In this document: one piece after another, positions 52,210 to 61,538 of the stretch
Numbering within the stretch: the stretch's first letter is position 1
Layout: the number at the start of each line of letters is the position of its first letter
Source of the DNA: Paenibacillus sp. MBLB1832
GTDB taxonomy: Bacteria; Bacillota; Bacilli; Paenibacillales; NBRC-103111
Length of the DNA stretch: 64,000 nt
Assembly: GCF_032271945.1 (NCBI RefSeq)
Contig: NZ_CP130319.1
Coordinates: 4,979,001-5,043,000, forward strand
Reading direction: 5' to 3'
The notes under the pieces: generated by a model
What the model was told of the DNA's origin: nothing
What the model saw: the letters and a program-made list of their open reading frames with translations, nothing else
The model's database searches: none
Program-made: the position numbers and the translations under genes

Positions 52210-53616
52210 TCAATACGCATTTTTGTTGATAAAGCCATTAATGACAGTTCTCCAGATAATCTTAATGTCAAAAAGGAACGTCCAATTTTCAATATAGAAA
52301 ATATCGTGCTTAATGCGTTCCTCAATCGATGTGTCGCCACGCAGGCCATTACTCTGCGCCCATCCGGTAATACCTGGCCGAATATGATGCTTCACCATAT
52401 ACTTCGGCACTTCTTCCTTAAATTGTTCCACGAAGTAAGGACGCTCCGGCCTTGGCCCAACCACACTCATGTGCCCGAATAGCACATTGAAGAACTGCGG
52501 CAGCTCGTCGAGGCTCGTTTTGCGCAGGAACGTGCCCACCTTCGTCCGCCGTGGATCATTTTCAACCGTCCACTCCGTGTTCGCAACTTGGTCCCCCAAC
52601 ACCTTCATGCTGCGGAACTTGTACATCATGAAGTTTCTGCGATTCAGGCCCACACGTTCTTGTTTGAAGATGATGGGGCCTTCGGACGAGATTTTGATGG
52701 CGATGGCTGCGGCTAGCATGACGGGCAGAGTGATCAAGATCGCCATAGAGGCGAAGAAGATGTCGAAGGTGCGTTTGAACAAGCGATTTCGAAATTCATC
52801 CAAAGGAATATCACGTACATTAATCAACGGCATATCCGCGAAATTGTCGAAATACGGTCTAGATGGTAGGAAATCATAAAAGTCAGGAATGATGAGCGTT
52901 TTGACCCCTATTTTTTCGCAAACATTAATGATGCTTCCGAATTTCTGATGGGCGTCCAATGGGAGCGCGATGATGACTTCGTCTACAATTCGATCATTTA
53001 GAATCGACTCAAGCTCATCAATCTTACCGATAATCGGCTTGTAGCTTTGGTAGGGCAGCTCATGCTTTTCTTGGTAATCATCGAGGAAGCCAACTACCTC
53101 ATAGCCTAATTCGGGATGTTGTTTCAGCTTGGAATAGAACTTGCGACCAAGCGAGCCTGCACCGAGGATGAGAATGAATTGCTTGTTATAGCCCTTTTGA
53201 CGGGCGCGTTTGAGTGAAGTTTTGATAAAATATCGATAAGCGCTGATAACCAGAATATTGTTTACTAGAAAAAGTAAGAGATACGACCGGGATACATCCA
53301 CTTCTTTGAGAATAAAAAGAACACTTAACAGCATCAGTAGGCTGAATACGTGCACTTGAATGATTTTCAAAACCTCGAAGGAGAAACGTTTCCTTCTTTT
53401 TGGTGTGTAGAAATTAATTAAATAGCTTATAAAGATAGCAATAATAGCGTATGTAACGCTCCACATTACGTAGTGTTTAAAGGGCAACGAAGAGCCATAC
53501 GGTATCCAGCCGCTTTTAAATTTTAACCACCATGACAAAAGGAAGACAAGCTGAATACAGACGAAATCCGCCAATGCGTACAGCTGCGTCAGAAAGCCTT
53601 GACTTTGTCGTATCAA
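52210..53616 (-). CDS. Undecaprenyl-phosphate sugar phosphotransferase (WcaJ/WbaP-like)
   Basis: 468 residues, TTG start at 53616 with GAGGTGA 6-7 nt upstream. Four to five N-terminal membrane segments, a CoA-binding-like Rossmann part (FILILGAGSLGRKFYSKLK, about 147) and the C-terminal polyprenyl-phosphate transferase domain: KRTFDIFFA, EGPIIFKQERVG, YKFRSMK, LRKTSLDELPQ, SVVGPRPERP and KHHIRPGITGWAQ. It transfers a sugar-1-phosphate (glucose or galactose type) to undecaprenyl phosphate, starting repeat-unit or chain synthesis of the locus. Confidence 0.93.
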   Translation of the reverse strand: MIRQSQGFLTQLYALADFVCIQLVFLLSWWLKFKSGWIPYGSSLPFKHYVMWSVTYAIIAIFISYLINFYTPKRRKRFSFEVLKIIQVHVFSLLMLLSVLFILKEVDVSRSYLLLFLVNNILVISAYRYFIKTSLKRARQKGYNKQFILILGAGSLGRKFYSKLKQHPELGYEVVGFLDDYQEKHELPYQSYKPIIGKIDELESILNDRIVDEVIIALPLDAHQKFGSIINVCEKIGVKTLIIPDFYDFLPSRPYFDNFADMPLINVRDIPLDEFRNRLFKRTFDIFFASMAILITLPVMLAAAIAIKISSEGPIIFKQERVGLNRRNFMMYKFRSMKVLGDQVANTEWTVENDPRRTKVGTFLRKTSLDELPQFFNVLFGHMSVVGPRPERPYFVEQFKEEVPKYMVKHHIRPGITGWAQSNGLRGDTSIEERIKHDIFYIENWTFLFDIKIIWRTVINGFINKNAY

Positions 53617-53622
53617 ACGGAA

Positions 53623-54108
53623 TCACCTCGCTGGACGTAATTTATTTCTAACTAGAGACAATACAAACTTTAAACCCACGCCTACGTACACCAAGAAATT
53701 CGTCATCCATGAATACCTCTTGCGGTAGTGCTTATTGTGGAACAAAATCATCGCTCTGTGAAACTCAAAGATGATTTTATACGGCTTACGGCGGCTACTT
53801 GCCCCTTTGTGATGGACAATTTGAGTACGAGGATAATAATAGTTGATCCAGCCCGCTTCTTTTATTCTATAACACCAATCGATATCCTCGCCATACATAA
53901 AAAATGTCTCATCCAGCATACCGACTTGATCGATCGCTTCGCGGCGTATAAGCATAAAAGCACCTACAAGAGAATCAATAGGATAGGCTTCATCTGGGTT
54001 TAGGTAGCCCAATTGGTACTGATTGAACCGTGGTACGTTTGGGAATAGCTTCGAGAAGCCAAACGCATATAGCCAAAAGACGCTGACGAGGTGGATAACC
54101 GCTCTAGA
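53623..54108 (-). pseudogene. Truncated GT2 glycosyltransferase (C-terminal half)
   Basis: An open frame of 161 codons without a proper start; upstream it meets TAA at 54109-54111. Readable family text: FSKLFPNVPRFNQYQLGYL, then VGAFMLIRREAIDQVGMLDE, MYGEDIDWCYRIKEAGW and VHHKGASSRRK, typical of GT2 rhamnosyl-type transferases. The nucleotide-sugar-binding N-terminal half is missing. A shorter start at Met (54012) would also lack it. It sits directly upstream of the initiating transferase gene. Confidence 0.75.
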
Positions 54109-54195
54109 TTAATATTGAGATAAATGCGGCGTGATCTAATACTGCTGTTTAACTATTAAAATAATACTTAACATTATAATACGATAATTCACTTC

Positions 54196-54229
54196 AAAAA
54201 AGCCACTCTATACTAAGAGTGACTTTTTA
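54196..54229 (-). terminator. Terminator of the methyltransferase/coiled-coil gene
   Basis: CACTCT-atacta-AGAGTG stem with flanking A/T pairs (54196-54229). T-runs on both sides make it bidirectional. Confidence 0.8.
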
Positions 54230-54276
54230 TTAAACACGACTGTTTCTAGTTTTGAAAGATATTGTACGAAATGTCT

Positions 54277-55446
54277 TTATTCTGAATCTTTCCTTAATTT
54301 CCGAAAAATAGATTCCAGTCTTCTCAACGGTTTTGTAAATTTCCAAGAAGTTGAGTTTAAGATAACCTGAATTTCTACATCTTTTTGTTCAAATTGTTTC
54401 TCCAATTTTTTCATATGTGCTTCAGAATCACTAAGTTGTCGCTCCATTTGGTGTAATTTGCTACTAGTGACACTAAGTTGATAATCTTTTTGTTTGAGTT
54501 GATCTTTAATATTTTCAATTAGCTGATCTTTTTGTTCGAGCTGGCTATGTGCCATACTTAATTGTTGTTCTTTTTGAAGCAAATCAAGGTTCGCATCATG
54601 AAGTTTTTGATCAGTCTGCATAAATACTTCAAGCGTCGAATTCAATGAGCCTTGTAAATTGGTGTTTGATTTAATCAAACCTGATACATTTTTATTATTA
54701 TCAAGGTATCTGTGCCTATTATCCAATACTATTGAATTCATACTTGAAACATCAATTTCGTTTTGACTGCAAACTGCTATTATATTCTGAACATCACTAT
54801 GATCCTTTTCCGCCATTCTTAATATTTTTAAAGAATCCGCGTCAAAATCGTTTAATATTATTGCAATCTCACTTCTTTGATATAGAAATTGTACATTCTC
54901 AAAATAGTTTGATAAAAATTCTTTAAATTCATCTAAATAATATTCTTTTAAATGAAATTCATTTGAATAACCCCAAAGATCAAAAGCTAAATCAGATGCT
55001 ATGGCTTTATTCGGGCATGATACGATAAAGACTCCATCTTGTTTTAAAACTCGTTTTACTTCTGTCAGAAATTTTTCTTGGACATCTTGTCCAACGTGCT
55101 CAATTGTTTCAAAACTAACAATTGTATCAAAAAAATCTTTTTCAAATCCAAGCTTGTCAACAGAACCAACTGAAAAACACAAATTCTCTCTATTATATTT
55201 CTGTTGGGCATGTTCAATGGCTTCTTCTGAAATATCGACACCAAACACTTTATTTGCAGTTTGTGCTATATAGTTAGAACCGTATCCTTCACCTGAAGCA
55301 ATATCCAGAACTACCTTATTTTCTACAAAAGCACTTACAGATATATACCTTTGCCAGTGTTCATCAGATGTCAACATATCAAATAAGCCCGGAATAAAAC
55401 GTTCGCCTGTATTTTCTAAGTTTTTGCTGTTACCATTAGCGCTCAT
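54277..55446 (-). CDS. SAM methyltransferase with C-terminal coiled coil, possible glycan chain terminator
   Basis: 389 residues. AAGGA 11 nt before the ATG. Residues 1-200 are a class I methyltransferase (VVLDIASGEGYGSNYIA, FGVDISEEAIEHA, DTIVSFETIEHV, GVFIVSCPN). Residues about 265-365 are an unbroken heptad region rich in Gln/Leu/Lys/Asp with repeated EQKDQL/KQKDYQL blocks. The end NSTSWKFTKPLRRLE is a motif seen in many glycan-synthesis proteins. With the neighbouring ABC exporter, this resembles WbdD-type ruler/capping proteins, but no kinase domain is present. Confidence 0.8.
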   Translation of the reverse strand: MSANGNSKNLENTGERFIPGLFDMLTSDEHWQRYISVSAFVENKVVLDIASGEGYGSNYIAQTANKVFGVDISEEAIEHAQQKYNRENLCFSVGSVDKLGFEKDFFDTIVSFETIEHVGQDVQEKFLTEVKRVLKQDGVFIVSCPNKAIASDLAFDLWGYSNEFHLKEYYLDEFKEFLSNYFENVQFLYQRSEIAIILNDFDADSLKILRMAEKDHSDVQNIIAVCSQNEIDVSSMNSIVLDNRHRYLDNNKNVSGLIKSNTNLQGSLNSTLEVFMQTDQKLHDANLDLLQKEQQLSMAHSQLEQKDQLIENIKDQLKQKDYQLSVTSSKLHQMERQLSDSEAHMKKLEKQFEQKDVEIQVILNSTSWKFTKPLRRLESIFRKLRKDSE

Positions 55447-55511
55447 TCATAATACAGTCCTTTTGTTTTTTGGTTAATCAAATCACCACAACTCCGTAAA
55501 AGCATCATTTT

Positions 55512-57758
55512 TTATCCGCGCAACTTATCAATCGTTCCATTTTTATACAATTTCGAATACAAACGTGTTGAAGTGACAACTGATTTTAAATTTAAAATAG
55601 TTATAACGTTCCACGCTGCCCGAGCACACACACGTACGCCTTTTTTTAAACGTTCATTCTTTCTAATTATTTCTTGAACTGCCACTACACTTTTATTTCC
55701 TGAAACCATGAAATTGTCGTTAGGATATTTTTTTAGTTGCTGTAACAATATTTTTGTATCATCATCATATTTTTTACTTTCAATAACTTCGCTATAAATT
55801 TGAATCATTTCATTTACATATTTATCTTTCGAGTAATTCACTCTCGCATAATCTGCACATTTGTTTCCTCGATCAAGCACTTCAAATTTGCTTTCTATTA
55901 GTCTAGCCAACTCTTTTGGATAATCTTCCTCTTTTACTGAAACTCCACAGAAAGGAGCATTAATCACTTCGGGCAAAGCAGTTCCTTCACCTTCAATTGT
56001 AAGAACCATTTTTCCACAGCTCATAGCTTCGATAGCCATTAAACCGAAACTTTCTTGTCTTGATGGCATAAGGAAAATATCACAAGCTTGGTACAAACTA
56101 ACCATTGTCTCATCATTATTGATCCAATCATATTCAATAATGTTAAACATATTTGTTAAATCCCTTAATAGTCCTTTTTTCCCAACAGTAATCAAAGTAA
56201 TATTCTTTTTATTACTTAAACTGGCCAAAGCATTAATAATAATATCTAAACCCTTGAATTCTACTGTGTCACTTCTAAACATAAGGACCGTATCTTCGGT
56301 AGGTATTTTTAGCTTGTTTCTTTCTGCAATCTTATCTCCTGGCTTAAACAAACTTTGATCAATACCAAATGGTAAGTAATATACTTTTTTCCCATTCCAC
56401 ACTGGTGACTCTTCTACTTTTCTCAGCATCCACTTTGATGCTACAATTGCAACAATATCAGAGTTCTGAATTGCATCTTTTTTCAATGCAAAATTCAAAG
56501 CAGTGATATCATTAAAAAGCTTAAAATCTTTATCAAGGTATGAACAGTCAAAACAATGTGTTTTCCATTTTTTACAATCAAAATGATGCACACAATGACC
56601 GCCAAGGAAAAATGGATCATGAAGAGAAAGTATAGTCGGTTTTAGCCTTGAAATTATCGGTAAATAATTAGTGTCAATTATATTATGGATTAAATGCATA
56701 TGAACAATATCTGCATCAAGAAATATACTTTGTTGTAGCAATTCCTTACTTCCATTTGGAGCGTCAAAATTATATTGGAATGTAGTATCGTCGTCGGAAA
56801 GTTTATTTAGTACCAATTGTTTTGCATTAATACCGTTCTCTCGTAAATAATTATGCAAATCATGCCCATTAAATCTACTACCTAATAAGTCATAGGAAGA
56901 AATTTGTAAATTCGAAAACATTTTATTTCTAATATATTCTAAGGCAATACTATATTCTGCATCTTTAAAGAAATTGAGCATATCCATATAGAACTCAATG
57001 CGACTTGGCGCAAGGGACTTAAGTTCATCATCATTTAAGTTTTCGATAATTTTGATGAAAAGTTTACTGTACTCTTGATCACCACGTGACTTACTTCTTC
57101 TACCTTGTCTATTGGATGAATCACGAGCAGTTACTAATACTTTTGAAATCAATTTATGTGGAAATTCTAGAAATGCTCGGTAGAAAAACTCAAAATCTTG
57201 AGCTACTAACTCTTTTTCATCAAATAAACCAACAGTATCAAAGCAAACTTTCGGAATTAATAGCGTGCATCCATGTGTTTGATTATAAATAATAGGATGT
57301 ATCCTTGAATTCTCCCTAGGTGGATATTGTTTTATATGTTCATTGTAGTTTGTTTTATATATTTTTTTATAATTTTCATCTATACCATCTAAGTCAGACA
57401 TCATAATTGTATTTTTTTCTGACAATTTAGATAGTTCCGTTATTTGCATTTCGATTTTTTCTGGATAATAAGTATCATCGTGACTAAGCCACGAGAAATA
57501 TTCTCCTTTCATATTTTTAATACCTAAATTCAATGCGGTAGATGTGCCGCCATTTTCTTTTGAAAAATATTTAATTCTATCCCCGTAAGTTAGCGCAATC
57601 TCTTCTGTTTTTCCGTCATCATTTGAACCATCATTTACAACAATAATTTCAATATTTTCATATGTTTGTGCCAAAGCACTTTCAATTGCTTCCTTAATAT
57701 AATTGGAGCCGTTATAAACTGGAATAATAATTGTTACTAGCGGTTTAAAACAATTCAT
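55512..57758 (-). CDS. Bifunctional GT2-GT4 glycosyltransferase
   Basis: 748 residues. ATG with AAGGGG 7 nt upstream. The GT2 domain (1-240) has VTIIIPVYNGSNYIKEAIES, VNDGSNDDGKTEE and WLSHDDTYYPEK (DxD-like HDD). The GT4 domain (about 290-650) has ADIVHMHLIHNII, YYLPFGIDQSLFKPGD, FRSDTVEFKGLDI and the donor-binding PSRQESFGLMAIEAMSCGK. A basic C-terminal tail may touch the membrane. It can add two sugars sequentially. Base composition is visibly A+T-rich. Confidence 0.88.
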   Translation of the reverse strand: MNCFKPLVTIIIPVYNGSNYIKEAIESALAQTYENIEIIVVNDGSNDDGKTEEIALTYGDRIKYFSKENGGTSTALNLGIKNMKGEYFSWLSHDDTYYPEKIEMQITELSKLSEKNTIMMSDLDGIDENYKKIYKTNYNEHIKQYPPRENSRIHPIIYNQTHGCTLLIPKVCFDTVGLFDEKELVAQDFEFFYRAFLEFPHKLISKVLVTARDSSNRQGRRSKSRGDQEYSKLFIKIIENLNDDELKSLAPSRIEFYMDMLNFFKDAEYSIALEYIRNKMFSNLQISSYDLLGSRFNGHDLHNYLRENGINAKQLVLNKLSDDDTTFQYNFDAPNGSKELLQQSIFLDADIVHMHLIHNIIDTNYLPIISRLKPTILSLHDPFFLGGHCVHHFDCKKWKTHCFDCSYLDKDFKLFNDITALNFALKKDAIQNSDIVAIVASKWMLRKVEESPVWNGKKVYYLPFGIDQSLFKPGDKIAERNKLKIPTEDTVLMFRSDTVEFKGLDIIINALASLSNKKNITLITVGKKGLLRDLTNMFNIIEYDWINNDETMVSLYQACDIFLMPSRQESFGLMAIEAMSCGKMVLTIEGEGTALPEVINAPFCGVSVKEEDYPKELARLIESKFEVLDRGNKCADYARVNYSKDKYVNEMIQIYSEVIESKKYDDDTKILLQQLKKYPNDNFMVSGNKSVVAVQEIIRKNERLKKGVRVCARAAWNVITILNLKSVVTSTRLYSKLYKNGTIDKLRG

Positions 57759-58024
57759 TTAAGTTCCCCTTCTCGTTTGCAATTTTTCACGAAAGATCAA
57801 TCATTAATTAGAGTTCCTACAAAAGAGAGAGCCAAGGTACAGGATACATCACTTTTGCTATTTGGTAAATGGAATTATATTTATTGCATTCTTATTACTA
57901 GATTTTAATTTTACCAATAATTTATAACAATGCTTCGATATTTGATGCCTAATTGATTCTATTAATATTGAAAATAAATAAGGTAAGTTTCATACAACAT
58001 CCCCTAGAATCATTGTTTTTCTAT
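57759..58024. other. A+T-rich intergenic gap in the polysaccharide locus
   Basis: No open frame with an initiation signal, RNA gene or clear hairpin. It may hold a promoter for the GT2-GT4 gene. Confidence 0.5.
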
Positions 58025-59107
58025 TTATTTGTTGTTATAAATGTTGTTAATTGTATATGAAAAGTTTGCATAATTTCTTTCTATACTTTTTCTATTTTTT
58101 TCAAAAACATCACGACAAAGCTCTCTATTACGCAATAAATTTAATATATTTTCGACAAATTGCTTTTTATTAGCTGAAATAAAACAAATATATCCGCTAT
58201 CTATTAAGTCTCTGTGGCTTTCAATGTTACTAGCAACCACTGGAAGACCAATAGAAAATGCTTCTAACACTGAATAAGGAAGTCCTTCCCAATTTGATGT
58301 TTGAAGAAAAACCATCGAATCTTCAAGAAACTCAATGGTTTTTGCATTTGAAAGCCATCCTGTGAAATTAACCTCAGCATTAAGAGCATAATTTTGTTCC
58401 TCACAATCTGACTTTAGTGAACCATCTCCAATCCATATGGCATTTATTGTTGGATCAATTTTTTTGAGTTCAGCAATAATTTCGATAAATAATTTAGGAT
58501 TTTTTTGATGTTCCAATCGACCAACACCAATGATATTCTTGGAAGTCGCTATTTTTTCTTTACTTATACTAGGACCAGCTTTTATACAATTTTCTAATAA
58601 AAAAGGTTTTCGAATCGGACTTAATTTATTTGCATATCTAAATTCACTTTTAGAGCAAGCAATAATTTTTCCATTAATTTGTGATAAGATAAATTCTGCT
58701 GTCCAAAATACCGCTCTAATTACTTTCGATTTATTTGTCATTAAAAAACTATACCCGTGAGGTGTGTAGAATACTTTTACCTTTGGGAAACATACTGATA
58801 CTATTCTACCTAAAAAACCTGCGATAGAAGAATGCAAATGAATAGCATCAGGTTTTATTTTGGATATTTGTGCATGCAATAATTTAATACATTGTATACA
58901 AGCGTAGCTAGAATTAAAATTCATATTCATCTCAATCAGTGAAACTGAATCCGGAAAATGCTTGTTTAAATCTATTGGTGTATTTTCTCTCTTTGATGAA
59001 TAAAGTATTAAATGCTGCGCTCCACTATAGTGATCAGCCTCAATTACTTCCTGTAAGTATTTTAACACACCTGTAGCCATGGTTTCTGTGATATGCAGTA
59101 TTTTCAT
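58025..59107 (-). CDS. GT4-family glycosyltransferase
   Basis: 360 residues. ATG at 59107 with a weak ribosome-binding site, 15 bp after the ABC ATPase stop, so probably coupled. MKILHITETMATGVLKYLQE start, AIHLHSSIAGFLGR, FYTPHGYSFL, IIGVGRLEHQKNP and WEGLPYSVLEAFSIGLPVVA are GT4 hallmarks (GT-B fold, retaining). Acceptor and donor unknown. Confidence 0.9.
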   Translation of the reverse strand: MKILHITETMATGVLKYLQEVIEADHYSGAQHLILYSSKRENTPIDLNKHFPDSVSLIEMNMNFNSSYACIQCIKLLHAQISKIKPDAIHLHSSIAGFLGRIVSVCFPKVKVFYTPHGYSFLMTNKSKVIRAVFWTAEFILSQINGKIIACSKSEFRYANKLSPIRKPFLLENCIKAGPSISKEKIATSKNIIGVGRLEHQKNPKLFIEIIAELKKIDPTINAIWIGDGSLKSDCEEQNYALNAEVNFTGWLSNAKTIEFLEDSMVFLQTSNWEGLPYSVLEAFSIGLPVVASNIESHRDLIDSGYICFISANKKQFVENILNLLRNRELCRDVFEKNRKSIERNYANFSYTINNIYNNK

Positions 59108-59122
59108 ATGAACAATATCAAC

Positions 59123-59860
59123 TCATTCCATGCTAGCCATATATTCATTACAAACTAATTCTGCAGAACCCACATTAACTAATTGCCCCTTATTCAGCCA
59201 TGCAGCTTGAGAACAGATCTTTCTAACACTATCAATTGAATGTGATACAAGAATAACAGTTGCCCCATTATTTATAATCTCTTCCATTCTTCTCTCACAC
59301 TTCATTTGAAACTTGTGATCCCCTACCCCTAATATTTCGTCTGCAATTAAAACATCTGGTTTGCTTAATGTCGCAATTGAAAAACCCAGCCTAGCAACCA
59401 TACCAGAAGAAAAATTTTTTATCGGAACATCAACAAAATCCCACAATTCAGCAAAATCAATGATTTCTTCAAATTGTTCCTTCATTTGAGATCTGCTGTA
59501 ACCAAAAATTGCTCCGTTCAAAAAAATATTCTCTTTGGCAGTTAATTCGAAATCGAAACCAGCACCAAGTTCTATCAGGGGAGCGACGGTACCATAGACC
59601 GATATTTTTCCAGTTGTTGGTTTAAGTATACCAGCAATTATTTTGAGAAGAGTACTTTTACCACTACCATTCAAACCTAGAATGCCCATAGACTCGCCTT
59701 TTTTAATATTGAAGGAAACGTTTCTCAATGCCCAAAATTCCTCAAATGTTAATTTCCCTTGTATCAGCCGGACGAAATACTCCTTAATGTTATCGACTTT
59801 CTCACGACTAAGATTAAACAACATGGAAACATCATTAATTTCGACTATATTCTCTGACAA
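59123..59860 (-). CDS. Polysaccharide/teichoic-acid ABC exporter ATPase (Wzt-like, no C-terminal domain)
   Basis: 245 residues, TTG start with GGAGG 7 nt upstream. Walker A GLNGSGKST (about 62-70), signature FSSGM, Walker B VLIADEILGVGD, switch His in VSHS. The N-terminal VSMLFNLSREKVDNIKEY is typical of Wzt/TagH-type exporters. It ends after the nucleotide-binding domain and lacks the carbohydrate-binding domain that recognises capped chains in Wzt of E. coli O9a. Confidence 0.93.
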   Translation of the reverse strand: MSENIVEINDVSMLFNLSREKVDNIKEYFVRLIQGKLTFEEFWALRNVSFNIKKGESMGILGLNGSGKSTLLKIIAGILKPTTGKISVYGTVAPLIELGAGFDFELTAKENIFLNGAIFGYSRSQMKEQFEEIIDFAELWDFVDVPIKNFSSGMVARLGFSIATLSKPDVLIADEILGVGDHKFQMKCERRMEEIINNGATVILVSHSIDSVRKICSQAAWLNKGQLVNVGSAELVCNEYMASME

Positions 59861-59887
59861 AATGATTCCTCCAAATTGCTACATTTG

Positions 59888-60673
59888 TTATACGTGTAGA
59901 ATAAATTTATTCTGACACTTGTAGAAAGTAAATAACCCCATCGTTAATGATATTATTCCTATTGTGAAGCACAAAATATTATCACTGATCCCAGGAAAAC
60001 TTCCATTTATAATGATCTCACGAAAAAAACTAATATAATAGTACATTGGATTGTATTCATATATCCATCTATATTGATCTGAAATTATTGATACTGGATA
60101 GAAAATAGGTGTCATGTACGTCCAAAGTAAGGTAAATACTCCATATAGATGGTTTATGTCTCGAAAAAATACTGTTATCGCGGACAAAATTAAACTTAAA
60201 CCCGTGGTAAAAAGCGTCAGATAAAAAATTGGTAAAAGAAACAGAAATATTGTGCCTTTAAATGGTGCTCCATCAATAATCATTACTAATAATAATGCAA
60301 TAAACGCGAATCCTAAATTCACCATGCTTGACAACACTCTAGACAATGGAAATAAATACTTGGGAATATATACTTTTTTTATCAAGCTTGCATTTGTTAT
60401 GATTGAAGTTAGCGCTTGTGAAGTCGCTTCAGAATGAAAACTAAATAAGATGCTTCCTGTTAGATAATAAACTGGAAAATGAGGAATATTTGATTTAAAT
60501 AGTGATGAAAATACAATTGTCATTACTAACATTGTCATCAATGGGTTTAACAATGTCCAAAATAGTCCTAGTATTGATTTTCTATAGCGGACCTTTATAT
60601 CTCTAACTACTAACTCAAATAGTAAATTATTATACTTAAAAAAACCGGTTAACATGACGAATAATTTATTCAT
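59888..60673 (-). CDS. Polysaccharide ABC exporter permease (Wzm-like)
   Basis: 261 residues. Six membrane segments with the ABC-2 polysaccharide features DIKVRYRKSILGLFWTLLNP and YNPMYYYISFFREII. Its ATG overlaps the stop region of the upstream reductase gene by 8 bp, so it is translationally coupled. Exports a lipid-linked glycan across the membrane together with the ATPase. Confidence 0.92.
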   Translation of the reverse strand: MNKLFVMLTGFFKYNNLLFELVVRDIKVRYRKSILGLFWTLLNPLMTMLVMTIVFSSLFKSNIPHFPVYYLTGSILFSFHSEATSQALTSIITNASLIKKVYIPKYLFPLSRVLSSMVNLGFAFIALLLVMIIDGAPFKGTIFLFLLPIFYLTLFTTGLSLILSAITVFFRDINHLYGVFTLLWTYMTPIFYPVSIISDQYRWIYEYNPMYYYISFFREIIINGSFPGISDNILCFTIGIISLTMGLFTFYKCQNKFILHV

Positions 60674-61519
60674 AGTAATATAACCATTTATATTTATTTA
60701 CCCATGAAGCCATTTCTTTAATCATTTCTGGGTATGTTGGGATTACGTAATTAAAATCCGTACGTGTATTAATTAAAGTTTTATCAACTCCAAAGTTCTC
60801 ATAGAGCACAATTTCTAAATCTTTCTTTTTAAACTCCTTTTGAAATAAGCACAGTAAATCAAATTTATTTATTTTACCTTTTGGTGTTAAATGATAAAGT
60901 CCTGATAACTCTTGCCTGATAGCAGCGTCAATTGCCTTAGAAAGTTCAATAGTAGTTACTCCATTCCAAATGGCTTTAGAGTACCCATTCGTTACGCCAT
61001 GCTGCTTCATGAACCAGTTAAATAAACCCGTACCATTCACATCTGTGTCGGGGCCAATAATGGACATGCGGAAAGTAAGATCTTTCCCATTGACAACTCT
61101 TCACCTAATGCTTTAGAACGGTCATACATCGTCATCCCATCAGGAAATGAATCCTCCGTATAACCTCCAGTTTCTCCTGAGAACACACAATCTGTACTCA
61201 AATGAATAAATTTAGTCGTGCTCCCTTTGAACTGTTGTTCTAATTTGCGTGGAAGATATGCATTAAGTTGAATCGCTAAATCTGGACGAGCATCTGCTTC
61301 CTTCTGCAGAATACCGATGGAATTTACAACCACATCTGGTTTTATCTCATCGAGCCAACTGATTAATCTCGTGAAATCACTAGCATCAATTTGAGCATTT
61401 TTATCTGAATTTGCAATGCTTCTAGACATGCGATAAACATCATATCCCTTTTCTTCAAGAAATAAAGCAATAACATGCCCGGCCATGCCTGTAGCACCTA
61501 GTACAGCAACCTTTTTCAT
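60666..61519 (-). pseudogene. RmlD-like nucleotide-sugar reductase, frameshifted
   Basis: The ATG at 61519 (MKKVAVLGATGMAGHVIALF, AAGGAAG upstream) opens an extended-SDR reductase: cofactor loop GATGMAGH, HLSTDCVFSG, and Tyr/Lys in MTMYDRSKALGE. After GEE the frame shifts: a CT (minus strand AG) dinucleotide duplication near 61097-61100 sends it to a stop at 61037, while the continuation NGKDLTFRMSIIGPDTDVNG runs on in another frame to 60666. The combined length (about 284 residues) matches RmlD/WbvR, not the longer cupin-fused CapF/FnlB. Either a mutation or a sequencing error. Confidence 0.85.
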
Positions 61520-61538
61520 TGTAATCTTCCTTTTTTTG

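Noticed and set aside
61037-61110. Programmed ribosomal frameshift in the reductase
   Set aside because: No slippery heptamer or downstream structure is evident, and the family is not known to use frameshifting. A dinucleotide insertion is simpler.
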